64,000 bases of DNA from an uncultured Pluralibacter sp. (GTDB lineage: Bacteria > Pseudomonadota > Gammaproteobacteria > Enterobacterales > Enterobacteriaceae), in the NCBI RefSeq assembly GCF_913775985.1, contig NZ_CAJYMB010000150.1, positions 62,001 to 126,000 of the forward strand, given 5' to 3'. The notes beneath the pieces are model-generated. The model worked only from the letters and a program-made list of their open reading frames with translations, was not told where the DNA came from and made no database searches. Below are positions 1 through 8,404 of the stretch, piece by piece. The stretch's first letter is position 1; every line of letters begins with the position of its first letter. The position numbers were made by a program, and so were the translations under genes.

Positions 1-1
1 G

Positions 2-1189
2 GCGCTGGCCGCCCGGCACCGGGCGGAGGAGCAGCGCCGGGAAGACGCGCGGGAGCGAAACCGGGTGTTCGCCAAATCCTGCCTTCGCGGCGAGGGCTGC
101 AACGATGCCGGAGACGCCCGCGAGCCGCACGGCAACTTCGCGGCAATGGCGTTTTATCAGGCCGTCCCGGCACCGGAACCCGAGGTGGTCCAGCACGCCC
201 AGGCGGCCCGGAAAAACAAACCGGCAGACGATACTCCTCCGCCCCGAAAGCGAAGCGCCCTCTACCGGTGGTGGTTCGGCAATCATGAGGAGATGGACTA
301 CCTGGCGGCAAAAGGGGCGGCAGAGCGCGCTGAAAGGGTGAAAACCGCGGTGGCGGACGCCAGCGTTCTCGGCCTGATAGGCGGCAGCGCCATTACCTCA
401 GGAACCTGGGCGGTGAAGCTGGGTGAAGTCGCCAGCGGGCTCGGAAGGATCGCCGCAAGCGGCCCCGGCGCGCCCGCTGCCGCCGTGCTGGTGGGAATGA
501 TGCCCGGCAGGCTCAATGACGGTGAGCAGGACTTTATCGACCGCATGCGGCTGGAGCAGATGCGCGAGGCGCCAACCCGCGTGCGCTTTACGTGGGAGAG
601 CGACAACCGGGGGAATTCGGTTCCCCACGGCTGGCACACGCCGCCGGGGAAAGACCGGGTGCGGGTGCGCAAAATGGCGTGGGACAGCAGCCGCAACGCC
701 TATACGTTCACCACCGAAGAAACGCCACAAATAACAATCATCTGGACCCCGGACAGCACCGGCGAAAACGTACCGTGGAACACGGGCAACCAGAACCCGG
801 TCAGGCTCCCAAATCCGGTAATGGTCGATCCGCTGCCGGAAAACACCGGCATTACAGCAACCACCACGCCGGTACCGGAAGAGAAGACCTTTGCGGACTA
901 TATTCTTATCCTGCCGCTGTCGAATATTCCGCCGATTTATGTTTATCTCAATTCTGTCTTGAAAGGTAAGGATGCAGCGCAGGCAGCTAAGAAGTTGGGT
1001 TATGATCGACGCGTGGCTCCGAATAAAACACCATTTAATTCTCACGGGCAGCCCGCCTTTTTCAATGGAGTTGACTATATTACACCTGATGTTGATGGTC
1101 ATAATGTTACTGAAGGGTGGAAAAAAATCAGTAAAAAAGGTGTTCGTCTGGGGACATACGATAAAAACTTGCACAGGATTAAAGGGTAA
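2..1189 (+). CDS. S-type pyocin-like polymorphic toxin, 3' part
   Basis: The frame is open from the window edge, so the N-terminus is missing. An Arg/Glu-rich helix is followed by a Gly/Ala-rich hydrophobic stretch (around nt 360-520). Next comes a region with the look of the pyocin S domain: RVRFTWESDNRGN, then GWHTPPG, VRVRKMAWDSSRNAYTFTTEE and a proline-rich linker. The last 65 or so residues form a separate toxin module with KKLGYDRR, PFNSHGQPAFFNG, YITPDVDGHNV and GTYDKNLHRIKG. From memory this resembles the Ntox21-type predicted RNase domains of polymorphic toxins; this is family recall, not a search. GC content drops at the toxin module, as expected for a swapped C-terminal tip. The cognate immunity gene follows 4 bp later. 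Delivery (T6SS PAAR-type or bacteriocin) depends on the unseen N-terminus. Confidence 0.75.
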   Translation, partial: ALAARHRAEEQRREDARERNRVFAKSCLRGEGCNDAGDAREPHGNFAAMAFYQAVPAPEPEVVQHAQAARKNKPADDTPPPRKRSALYRWWFGNHEEMDYLAAKGAAERAERVKTAVADASVLGLIGGSAITSGTWAVKLGEVASGLGRIAASGPGAPAAAVLVGMMPGRLNDGEQDFIDRMRLEQMREAPTRVRFTWESDNRGNSVPHGWHTPPGKDRVRVRKMAWDSSRNAYTFTTEETPQITIIWTPDSTGENVPWNTGNQNPVRLPNPVMVDPLPENTGITATTTPVPEEKTFADYILILPLSNIPPIYVYLNSVLKGKDAAQAAKKLGYDRRVAPNKTPFNSHGQPAFFNGVDYITPDVDGHNVTEGWKKISKKGVRLGTYDKNLHRIKG

Positions 1190-1193
1190 TAAC

Positions 1194-1637
1194 ATGTTTG
1201 GTATTTTTACGGAAGACAAAGCCATTGAGTCTGAATTTAGTGAGACAGTATTACCAGCATCCATCATCATTGGGGACTTTAAAGAAGGCCTGCAGATTCC
1301 GGTCACCTATTGGAGTGTTGAACAATACCGAGTCAGCTGGCTTGCTTGTCTGGAGGAGGGCATACGTGATGAGAGTAAATCAACGTTGGTTGTTTCAATG
1401 TATGCGCCAAAGGATATCAATTTTTTATTTTCATGGATTCTCTATTTTAGAGGTGAGAATGTCATCATTCAAAATAAAATTATTTTTTCAGAAGGTATTG
1501 ATGACTTTTCTATAAATAGACTAAATGAATATGCCGGAGAGTATGAGGCATACTCAGACGGTGAGAAAGTCTCAGAATGGTATACAACTGTTGATGAGGT
1601 GCGAGAATTTATTTGTTATCTTAAAGGTAATATTTGA
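1194..1637 (+). CDS. Immunity protein for the upstream toxin (CdiI-like)
   Basis: This 147-residue acidic cytoplasmic protein begins MFGIFTEDKAIESEFSETV. The ATG at 1194 lies 4 bp after the toxin stop. An in-frame extension to 972 exists but would overlap the toxin, so the shorter start is chosen. Position directly behind a C-terminal toxin module, acidity and low GC are standard for a cognate immunity gene. The N-terminal pattern recalls CdiI-type immunity proteins of contact-dependent inhibition systems, from memory only. Role is inferred mainly from context. Confidence 0.7.
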   Translation: MFGIFTEDKAIESEFSETVLPASIIIGDFKEGLQIPVTYWSVEQYRVSWLACLEEGIRDESKSTLVVSMYAPKDINFLFSWILYFRGENVIIQNKIIFSEGIDDFSINRLNEYAGEYEAYSDGEKVSEWYTTVDEVREFICYLKGNI

Positions 1638-1740
1638 TTGTATGCTAACGAGGACTCGAATTATTTATAATATAAAACTGGTAGGTGGTTGAATCCTGCC
1701 GTCAGAATATGGGATGTTGAGGTGTTTCTATGAGGCTGGC

Positions 1741-1998
1741 ATGGGTCTAAGACTAAGATTACAATGGTTCGATAAATTTACAGAGTTAGGTGTAGATAAG
1801 GAATATTCATCCGATTTCGGTGATGATGCCAGCATCATGACTGATGGTTTGGGTATACCGACAAAAGATATTGTAAATAATGGCTCTTTTGAACTAAGAA
1901 GTAATTGGATAAAGTACTTACAGCCTCATTTTACACATAATATTAATTTATCATCGTATGATTATTTTGTTTCATTTGACTACAGGGATAAATGGTAG
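1741..1998 (+). CDS. Cloacin DF13/colicin E3-type immunity protein
   Basis: This 85-residue protein begins MGLRLRLQWFDK and contains YSSDFGDDASIM and YFVSFDYRDKW. These are the hallmark blocks of the colicin E3/cloacin DF13 immunity family, which binds and blocks the 16S rRNase domain. Length equals the family's usual 84-85 residues. ATG at 1741 is chosen over an upstream in-frame start because the family starts MGLK/MGLR. It is an orphan: the toxin gene before it is a different type, and only a broken E3-type nuclease fragment follows. Confidence 0.88.
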   Translation: MGLRLRLQWFDKFTELGVDKEYSSDFGDDASIMTDGLGIPTKDIVNNGSFELRSNWIKYLQPHFTHNINLSSYDYFVSFDYRDKW

Positions 1999-2031
1999 TT
2001 ATTAGGTGCTTACATAATAAGGAAGTAGTAA

Positions 2032-2303
2032 AAATTTTATTGCCATCCAGTACCTGAAACGGATGAGATCAGTATTTCAGGTCTTAGACAGACTAAGAAA
2101 AAAAACCTAAGCAGGGCGGTGGTGGACTTAGAGATCGCTGGGTTGATGCTAAAGGTAGGCGAATTTACGAATGGGATTCTCAGCACGGTGAACTTGAGCA
2201 GTACAGAGCTAGAGATGGTGAGCATTTAGGTTCTATAGATTATAAAACAGGTAAGCAGTTAAAGCCCTCCGTTAAAGGGCGAAATATTAAAAAATATCTG
2301 TGA
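2032..2303 (+). pseudogene. Remnant of colicin E3/cloacin-type rRNase domain
   Basis: Translation of two frames gives the colicin E3 catalytic domain. The first part (from 2032) reads CHPVPETDEI in one frame. After a run of eight A (2098-2105) the next frame reads RWVDAKGRRIYEWDSQHGE, then YRARDGEHLG and RNIKKYL before the stop at 2301. The family's rRNase core (YEWDSQHGELE..R..DG.HLG) is intact. The reading frame is broken by a net -1 shift in the A-tract, and there is no start codon or receptor/translocation part. It is a displaced toxin tip, probably left behind when the upstream toxin exchanged its C-terminus. The next immunity gene starts 8 bp after its stop. Confidence 0.85.
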
Positions 2304-2311
2304 GGTGGAGC

Positions 2312-2560
2312 GTGGGACTAAAAATAACCTTAGAATGGTTTGATAAAGAAGATGAGATCTTGATCAACAAGGAAACGTCTGCAGATCTGGGACAAGATGG
2401 TAGTTTAATTAAGAAATTTAATTTACCTTTTAGTGGTAAAATATACGACGGTGGATTTGATGTGTTAAAACCATGGGTTAGTGATTTGCAATCATTATTT
2501 TTACATCACATTGATCCCGATAAATATGATTACCAGATAGTATTTAAGCGGGATGAGTGA
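2312..2560 (+). CDS. Second cloacin/colicin E3-type immunity protein
   Basis: This 82-residue paralog of the gene at 1741 has LEWFDK near the start, SADLGQDGSLI, then GGFDVLKPWV and YDYQIVF. The GTG at 2312 is chosen because it gives the family start (V/M-GLK) and has an AGGTGG purine tract just upstream. It sits 8 bp behind the E3-type nuclease remnant, the position of that toxin's cognate immunity gene. It differs clearly from the 1741 copy, so the two probably recognise different nuclease variants. Confidence 0.82.
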   Translation: MGLKITLEWFDKEDEILINKETSADLGQDGSLIKKFNLPFSGKIYDGGFDVLKPWVSDLQSLFLHHIDPDKYDYQIVFKRDE

Positions 2561-2598
2561 CAGGCATATAAAATAAATGATGCATTAGGGCTATATAA

Positions 2599-3064
2599 AT
2601 GACAGTCAATATTGAACACTTAATCTTCAGTTTAGGTAGGAGTTATGGAGAAGTTTTTGATGCTGGAATTATTCCATACCAAACGAAGCCAACAGGAGCC
2701 CCCGGCTCTCCAAATTTAAGTTATAAATGGCGAGGGAGGGGATTTTTTTATCATTTAAACGTGATGGAAAAATACTCAAAAGCATTACATTAAGGCTTCA
2801 GCATGACCCTGTGAAAAACTGGGTTTTTCCAAACGAGCTGCCCCGCCTTTGGAGAAAGATATGACGCGTCAATGGGTACATAATACTTTTGGTGAACCAG
2901 ATAAATCAGTACCTCCGAAAAACGTAATGAAAATAGCAATGGGTTGGGTTGATAGATTCAGTGTTCAAAATCTTCATATTCCAATAACAATGCAAATTCG
3001 TTACGATTTACGAGAAAAAGCCGAAGCAGTAACTTTCCTGCCGGCTTCAGAACTTCGGTGGTAG
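2599..3064 (+). pseudogene. DUF6392-like gene broken by two frameshifts
   Basis: Three overlapping reading frames together make one protein. MTVNIEHLIFSLGRSYGEVF to about nt 2725 is in the first frame. MAREGIFLSFKRDGKIL to VFPNELP (about 2727-2845) is in the second. EKDMTRQWVHNTFGEPDK to TFLPASELRW (about 2852-3064) is in the third. I recall this composite as a small protein family (DUF6392) often found beside S-type pyocins in enterobacteria; its function is unknown to me. The two shifts lie near 2720-2730 and in the C-run near 2841-2847. It fits the general decay of this stretch; sequencing indels are the alternative. Confidence 0.65.
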
Positions 3065-3142
3065 ATATTCTAAAAAATTTGATGCTGCGTTGAAAATATC
3101 TTAAATGAATCTCACATTTGAGAGAGTAAAGTTAAATAGTAA

Positions 3143-3394
3143 GGTTATGAAGAAATAAGAGATTATACCGAGAGAGAATTTTTAGAATTGGTTTGTAAAA
3201 TTTGCAGGGCCGTGGGGCCAACCGAGAAGGATGATAATCGACGTGTAAGAGAATTTACACGTCTTTCTGAACATCCATCAGGATCTGATCTTATTTTCTA
3301 TCCAGAGTTTGGAAAAGATGATAGTCCCGAAGGCATTGTTCAGGAAGTGAAGGAGTGGCATCTGACTCACGGTAAACCGGGCTTCAAAGCGTAG
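3143..3394 (+). pseudogene. Colicin E9/pyocin (Im9-type) immunity gene lacking a start
   Basis: The frame reads DYTEREFLELVCKIC, then LSEHPSGSDLIFYPEFGKDDSPEGIV, and ends GKPGFKA. The helix-III motif HPSGSDLIYYP is diagnostic of Im2/Im7/Im9-type immunity proteins, which inhibit DNase or tRNase colicins. The frame is open from 3143, but no ATG, GTG or TTG precedes DYTE. An ATG at 3147 is out of frame, and TTG at 3188 would remove helix I. The gene therefore looks broken at its very start, unless a single-base error hides the true start. No matching nuclease is present. Confidence 0.7.
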
Positions 3395-3482
3395 CCCACC
3401 ACTTACGCGCCCCCGCTACTCATTATCAACTGCGCTGCGGCGCCATTGGTAGCAAGGCCCCGCAGCAAAGAAAGAATACAAA

Positions 3483-4247
3483 CTAGCCTTTCCCCTTCTC
3501 CCGCTTATTCCAGCTAGCGAGATTCTTCAGCGGCTGCTTCACGTACGGGCTGGCTTTAATCAGCGTAAACAGCAGCTTATTCACCAGCGTGCCGATTCTG
3601 TCCATCGGCCGGTCGATATCGAGGAACAGCACCGCGCGCAGCTCGTCGGTGTCGTTGCGCACCTCGTGCTCGTAGGAGTCATCAAACAGGATCACTTTGC
3701 CCTCGTCCCAGTGCAGGATCTGGTCATCGACGCGGATCCAGAGCTTGTCGCGATCTTTCGGCACGATCAGCCCAAGGTGTGCCCGCACCACTGCCCGGGT
3801 CGGGCCTTTGTGCGGCACGATATGGTAGTGCGGCTTGAGGATTGAGAACATTGCGGTGCGCATTCCGGGGATGGCGCTTACTGCCTGCGCGGTGCGCGGG
3901 CAGATGGCGCAGTTCTCGTCTACCCGCTGGCCGTACACGTACAGGCCGAAGGTTTTCCAGTTATCGCCTTTGGAAATGCGCTTCTGATCCGGGGAGATCT
4001 GGTGAAATGAGGGAATATCCTCCGGATGCTCCAGCAGATGCTCCAGCTCCTCCCGGATGGCGGGAAAGCTGGACTCCAGTGATTCCACCCAGCTAAATTC
4101 GTGATTGCCAATCTGCGGGGTGGTAGAGACGAGCGAATGGCGGGATTGAAACTCGCCGTTCCAGCGCAAAAAGCGCTTACCGGCTTTCATCAGCAGGCGG
4201 CGCAGGAACGGGCGCTGCGGTGTTGAAGGCGACGTTATATCAGGCAT
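3483..4247 (-). CDS. Aspartyl/asparaginyl beta-hydroxylase family (LpxO-like) dioxygenase
   Basis: This 254-residue protein matches the Asp_Arg_Hydrox 2-oxoglutarate/Fe(II) dioxygenase family, whose members hydroxylate protein side chains or, as LpxO, lipid A acyl chains. The core is visible: HYHIVPHKGPTRAVVRAHLGL (first metal His and 2OG-binding Arg region), then ILHWDEGKVILFDDSYEHEV (second His) and the following RND. A basic N-terminus (LLMKAGKRFLRW) precedes the domain, with no clear membrane anchor. It is divergent from the LysE-family gene. Substrate cannot be told from sequence. Confidence 0.8.
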   Translation of the reverse strand: MPDITSPSTPQRPFLRRLLMKAGKRFLRWNGEFQSRHSLVSTTPQIGNHEFSWVESLESSFPAIREELEHLLEHPEDIPSFHQISPDQKRISKGDNWKTFGLYVYGQRVDENCAICPRTAQAVSAIPGMRTAMFSILKPHYHIVPHKGPTRAVVRAHLGLIVPKDRDKLWIRVDDQILHWDEGKVILFDDSYEHEVRNDTDELRAVLFLDIDRPMDRIGTLVNKLLFTLIKASPYVKQPLKNLASWNKREKGKG

Positions 4248-4536
4248 GGATAGTATCCCTATTATCAGTAACGCGTGGTGCCGCCGCAGGCCAGGGGCAG
4301 GGCGGCTTTGTGCTCAATCAATGCAAACCTGAAGTAAAACAAAGCCTGTGCGAGTGCAGCAGGGCAAAAAACGAGATAATTGTAATCACTAATTTATAAA
4401 ATGGTGAACGAGTTATTGGCAATTCGTGCCGCAGAACGTGCGATTGGCCCGGCGCCGCGGCGATAGCGCTGGGCCGGTTCAGACATTGCGTTTTAATAAA
4501 GATAATCCTAATCTGTCTCTCTTTCGGAGCCACACA

Positions 4537-5151
4537 ATGACCGTCGCCGATTCCCTGCTTGCCTTCACCTTTGCCGCCACGCTATTGACGCTCACTCCCG
4601 GGCTCGATACCGCCTTGATTTTGCGCACCGCCGCCGCGGACGGCAGCCGCCGCGCGTTTCACGCCGCGCTGGGGATCGATCTCGGCTGTTTTGTCTGGGG
4701 GGCGCTTGTGGCTTTTGGTCTGGGCGCGCTGCTGGCGGTGTCGGAAGTGGCGTATAGCGTGCTTAAATACTGCGGCGCAGCCTACCTGTGCTGGCTCGGG
4801 GTGCAGATGCTGCTGCATCCCCGCAGCCGCTTTGACGACAGCGCGAAGGCCGCCGGGGGCAGCAGCTTTCTGCGCGGCCTGCTCGGCAACGTCCTCAACC
4901 CGAAAATGGGGATTTTCTACGTCTCGTTTCTGCCGCAGTTTATTCCTGCCGGCCACTCGCCGCTGCTCTGGACCTTCCTGCTGGTGAGTATTCACGTCCT
5001 GCTCGGCACCCTGTGGTCGCTGGTGTTGATTAGCGCCACCCGCTTCGCTGCCGGCACCTTAAAAAAGCCGGGCGTGGTCGCCTGGATGGACAGGGCCACC
5101 GGTGGCTTGTTTCTCCTGTTTGCGCTGAGGCTCGCCCTAAGTAAACGTTAA
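4537..5151 (+). CDS. LysE/RhtB-family amino-acid exporter
   Basis: This 204-residue inner-membrane protein begins MTVADSLLAFTFAATLLTLTPGLDTALILRTAAADG. The TPGLD-type motif in the first helix and the GxxxAxGI segment are typical of LysE/RhtB translocators, which export amino acids or derivatives by proton exchange. About six hydrophobic segments can be seen, with NPKMGIFYVSFLPQF in the middle, also a family hallmark. The ATG at 4537 has a CGGAG ribosome site at 4525-4529; the longer frame upstream is not needed. Substrate unknown. Confidence 0.85.
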   Translation: MTVADSLLAFTFAATLLTLTPGLDTALILRTAAADGSRRAFHAALGIDLGCFVWGALVAFGLGALLAVSEVAYSVLKYCGAAYLCWLGVQMLLHPRSRFDDSAKAAGGSSFLRGLLGNVLNPKMGIFYVSFLPQFIPAGHSPLLWTFLLVSIHVLLGTLWSLVLISATRFAAGTLKKPGVVAWMDRATGGLFLLFALRLALSKR

Positions 5152-5308
5152 ATTCCCTGTGCTCTTTTCACGCTGCTGAAATCACGCTGTAAACGCGCCG
5201 TAATGGCGATGTAATTATCGTCCTCAAACGGGGCAATTGGCTGAATATCGCCGCCGTTGGTGGTTTAATGACGCAAAATTTGCTCATTTGGATAACAGAT
5301 TACATCGT

Positions 5309-6295
5309 ATGTCGATTCGTCTGATAACGTACCTGTGTCTCGCACTGGCACTGTTCACCACCGCCGCCCGGGCGGTCAACTGCGCGCGCGCGGTTACGCC
5401 CGTTGAAAATACCGTCTGCAGCAGCGAGAACCTCCGCTGGCTGGATGGAACGCTGAACGATATTTACCGCAGGCGGCTGGCAAAAGACGACGCCCGGGAA
5501 GTTAACCGGCAGTACGCGACCTGGGAAAAATCACTTAAAAACTGCACCTCTGACGGCTGCATCGAGCGCGCCTACTACGAAGGGATCAGCCTGCTCTCCA
5601 GCCCGGCGCCGGACTTTGGCTGGGAAGGGCAGTGGTGGAACAGCAGCGCGCCGAACATGAGCGAGGGGACCATTCAGTTCAGCCGCAGCGCCGAGTGGTC
5701 GGTGACCGCCGATATCCGCGTCCGGGCCGGCCGCAATCGCGACGAGTACACCGCCGAGGCGCGCAAAATTTACGGCATGGCGCTGATTGAAGGCATGGCC
5801 GACACCAGCGGCTGCCGGGTGCTGCTGATCCCCCGGCGCAGCGGCGCGCTGCAGGTCTACAGCAACGGCGACGGCGGCTGCCGCCTGTCGATGCCGGGCG
5901 GCGGCTTTATCGACGGCCGCTATCTGCGCGCCAGCCGCGATCCGCGCCCGCCCGCAACGCTGCTGTCGCTGGGGATCTTGCCGGATAAAGCCACCGATGA
6001 CCGCTTCCGGGCGCTGGTGGGTGACGACTATCAGCAGTTTGTGAATACCGCTAACGTCTACCTCTACCAGCAGGATTTAGACAATATCGGCGCCAGCGTG
6101 ATTAGCCTGTGGCTGCGCGGCGCGGCCAACAGCCACAACGCGATCATCATGTACACCGCCGGCGATATCTGGGCCGGGCGCATCTCGCCCGACGAGAAGG
6201 GCAACAGGCAGCTGCACTATTTCAGCACCAAAGGCAGCGATGTTAAGACCATGCCCCGCACGCTGGTGGGCTGGCGCCTGCGCTACTTCGAATAG
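5309..6295 (+). CDS. Secreted protein with LprI-type (DUF1311) N-terminal domain
   Basis: This 328-residue protein starts at the ATG in front of a clear signal peptide (MSIRLITYLCLALALFTTAARA); the longer frame upstream would bury it. The mature N-terminus has VNCARAVTPVENTVCSSENLRWLDGTLNDIYRR, the Cys/Leu/Asp/Tyr pattern of the LprI/DUF1311 domain found in periplasmic proteins and in a mycobacterial lysozyme inhibitor. The remaining 240 or so residues contain Trp-rich and Cys-containing stretches that I do not recognise. It converges on lfhA with a 12-bp gap. Confidence 0.65.
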   Translation: MSIRLITYLCLALALFTTAARAVNCARAVTPVENTVCSSENLRWLDGTLNDIYRRRLAKDDAREVNRQYATWEKSLKNCTSDGCIERAYYEGISLLSSPAPDFGWEGQWWNSSAPNMSEGTIQFSRSAEWSVTADIRVRAGRNRDEYTAEARKIYGMALIEGMADTSGCRVLLIPRRSGALQVYSNGDGGCRLSMPGGGFIDGRYLRASRDPRPPATLLSLGILPDKATDDRFRALVGDDYQQFVNTANVYLYQQDLDNIGASVISLWLRGAANSHNAIIMYTAGDIWAGRISPDEKGNRQLHYFSTKGSDVKTMPRTLVGWRLRYFE

Positions 6296-6307
6296 CGGCC
6301 CCGGCGG

Positions 6308-8404
6308 TTACGCCAGCGTGCCCACCACTTTTAAGTCGGCGTCGTCCGGCACCTCGTTGTAGGAGAGCACGCTCAGCCCCTTTGCGAACAGGCGCCCGTA
6401 ACGGGAAATCACCGGGCGCAGCTGGGGCGAAACCAGCAGCAGCGGCGGCAGCCCTTTGGCCTTCATCTGCTCGTAGATCATCGGCATGGTCTGCTGCAGC
6501 TGGGTGAGAATATTCGGGTCCACCGGGAAGCTGTCGAGCGCCACTTTCCCCGCCTGCTGGGCCTGGTTGAGCGCCCCGAGCAGCATATTCTCCAGATTAT
6601 TATCCATGGTGTAGACCGACAGCTGCTCGCGGTCGCCGTTGATGCTGTGGATAATCGCGCGCCGCAGGGCGTAGCGCACGTCGGCGGCGAGCAGCAGTGG
6701 ATCTTTGGTCACAGCCGAGCTTTCCAGCAGCGTGGAGGCGATGGTGACAATATCTTTCAGCGATACCTGCTCCAGCAGCAGCTGGCGGTAAACGCGCAGC
6801 AGCTGGCTGAAAGTCAGCGCGGCGTTCAAATCCTCCGCCAGCTTCGGCGACTGCACCGCCAGCCGGGCGTGCAGGTGGGTGATATCGTCATAGTTGAACA
6901 GCTCCGGCAGACAGTCCCGGGCCACTTTATTCACGTGGGTGGCCACCACGCTGGCGCAGTCCACCACCTGATAGCCGAGGTTCAGCGCTTTGGCTTTCTG
7001 CTGCGGATCGATCCACACAATCGCCATCCCGTAGGCCGGATCGGTATCGAGCACGCCGTCGATTTCGCCGTACAGTTCGGTGCCCGGGATCGCCATCATC
7101 TTGTCTGCCTGCACTTCCCCCAGCGCGGTGCGGATGCCGTTAATGTGGATCGCGTACTGGGCGGGCTTGAGGCGAAAGTTCTCGCGAATGCGGATCTCCG
7201 GCAGCAGCACGCCGCACAGCTCGGAGATCACCTGGCGCACGCCGCGAATGCGCTGCGACAGCGGGCTGCCCCTGGATTCATCCACCAGCCCCACCAGCTT
7301 ATAGCCGAGATTCAGCCCGATGGGCTCCACCAGCGGAATGCTGTCCCAGGAGATAGCCGGCGGCTCGTCCTGGGCCAGCGCCTGCTGCAGCGTACTGGCG
7401 TCCGTTTCCTGGGCGGCGGGCTGCACCACCTTGCTCTGCCGCCATCCGGCAAACACCAGCAGGCCGGTAAAGCTCAGGAAGGCGATGTGCGGCATGCCCG
7501 GCACCACCGCCAGCACGAACATGACAAAGGCGGCAGTGTAGAGCACCTTCGGGCGGGAGAGCAGCTGGGCCTTAATTTCGTCGCTGACGTCGCTGCCTTC
7601 GCTGACGCGGGTGACGATAATCGCCGCGGCGGTGGCCAGCAGCAGGGAAGGGATCTGCGCTACCAGGCCGTCGCCGATGGTCAGCAGCACGTACTGGCGG
7701 AAGGCGTGGCTGGCGTCGAGATCGTACTTGAAGATGCCGATGCAGATCCCGCCGATGATGTTAATGATAAGCACCATGATCCCGGCGATGGCGTCGCCGC
7801 GCACGAACTTCGACGCGCCGTCCATTGCGCCGTAGAAGTCGGCCTCTTTTGCTACCTCTTCACGTCGCGCGCGAGCCTGCTGCTGGTTAATCAGCCCGGC
7901 GTTCAGATCCGCGTCGATCGCCATCTGCTTGCCCGGCAGCGCGTCGAGGGTGAAGCGCGCTGACACTTCCGAGATGCGCTCCGCGCCTTTGGTCACCACC
8001 ACGAAGTTAATGATCATCAGGATCACAAACACCACGAAGCCGACCACGAAATCGCCGCCGATCACCACCTGGCCGAAGGCTTCGATCACCTTACCGGCGG
8101 CACCTTCCCCTTCGTGACCGCGCAGCAGCACCACGCGGGTTGACGCGACGTTCAGCGTCAGGCGCATCAGGGTGGTTATCAGCAGCAGCGTCGGGAAGAT
8201 GGCAAAGTCGAGCGGGCGCTGCAGGTTCACCGACACCAGCAGCACGATCACCGCCAGCACGATGTTAAAGGTGAAGAAAATGTCCAGCATCAGCGGTGAC
8301 AGCGGCAGGATAACCATTGCCAGCACGCACAGCAGCAGGATCGGCACGCCGAGGCGCCCGTGGCGGAGGACGCCGAGCGCGTTGCGTAATTTACTGTTCG
8401 CCAT
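6308..8404 (-). CDS. lfhA: Lateral flagellar export gate protein FlhA homolog
   Basis: This 698-residue protein has the family layout. Eight or so membrane segments fill the first 320 residues, followed by a large cytoplasmic domain that docks chaperone-substrate complexes. The FHIPEP-family signature (RLTLNVASTRVVLLRG) and the cytoplasmic loop RISEVSARFTLDALPGKQMAIDADLNAG are intact. The ATG at 8404 is preferred to an in-frame extension because the family starts close to the first helix (VPILLLCVLAMVILPL). It overlaps lfhB by 14 bp and is the last gene of the leftward lfiMNPQR-lfhBA operon. The gene is full length, whereas E. coli K-12 keeps only a fragment (fhiA). Confidence 0.95.
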   Translation of the reverse strand: MANSKLRNALGVLRHGRLGVPILLLCVLAMVILPLSPLMLDIFFTFNIVLAVIVLLVSVNLQRPLDFAIFPTLLLITTLMRLTLNVASTRVVLLRGHEGEGAAGKVIEAFGQVVIGGDFVVGFVVFVILMIINFVVVTKGAERISEVSARFTLDALPGKQMAIDADLNAGLINQQQARARREEVAKEADFYGAMDGASKFVRGDAIAGIMVLIINIIGGICIGIFKYDLDASHAFRQYVLLTIGDGLVAQIPSLLLATAAAIIVTRVSEGSDVSDEIKAQLLSRPKVLYTAAFVMFVLAVVPGMPHIAFLSFTGLLVFAGWRQSKVVQPAAQETDASTLQQALAQDEPPAISWDSIPLVEPIGLNLGYKLVGLVDESRGSPLSQRIRGVRQVISELCGVLLPEIRIRENFRLKPAQYAIHINGIRTALGEVQADKMMAIPGTELYGEIDGVLDTDPAYGMAIVWIDPQQKAKALNLGYQVVDCASVVATHVNKVARDCLPELFNYDDITHLHARLAVQSPKLAEDLNAALTFSQLLRVYRQLLLEQVSLKDIVTIASTLLESSAVTKDPLLLAADVRYALRRAIIHSINGDREQLSVYTMDNNLENMLLGALNQAQQAGKVALDSFPVDPNILTQLQQTMPMIYEQMKAKGLPPLLLVSPQLRPVISRYGRLFAKGLSVLSYNEVPDDADLKVVGTLA

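Noticed and set aside
972-1193. Longer start for the first immunity gene
   Set aside because: It would overlap over 200 bp of the toxin's coding sequence; the ATG 4 bp after the toxin stop is the natural start.
2098-2106. Programmed -1 frameshifting to make a functional E3-type toxin
   Set aside because: The upstream frame has a stop at 2029 and no start codon or translocation domain, so a product is unlikely even if slippage occurs. Kept only as a curiosity in the findings.
6647-7963. Long open frame antisense to lfhA (438 codons), and similar long frames opposite lfiF, lfiI, lfgI, lfgK and lafB
   Set aside because: High GC makes stop codons rare in the opposite strand; the products are His/Gln/Arg-rich with no known motif, and the sense genes are unmistakable.
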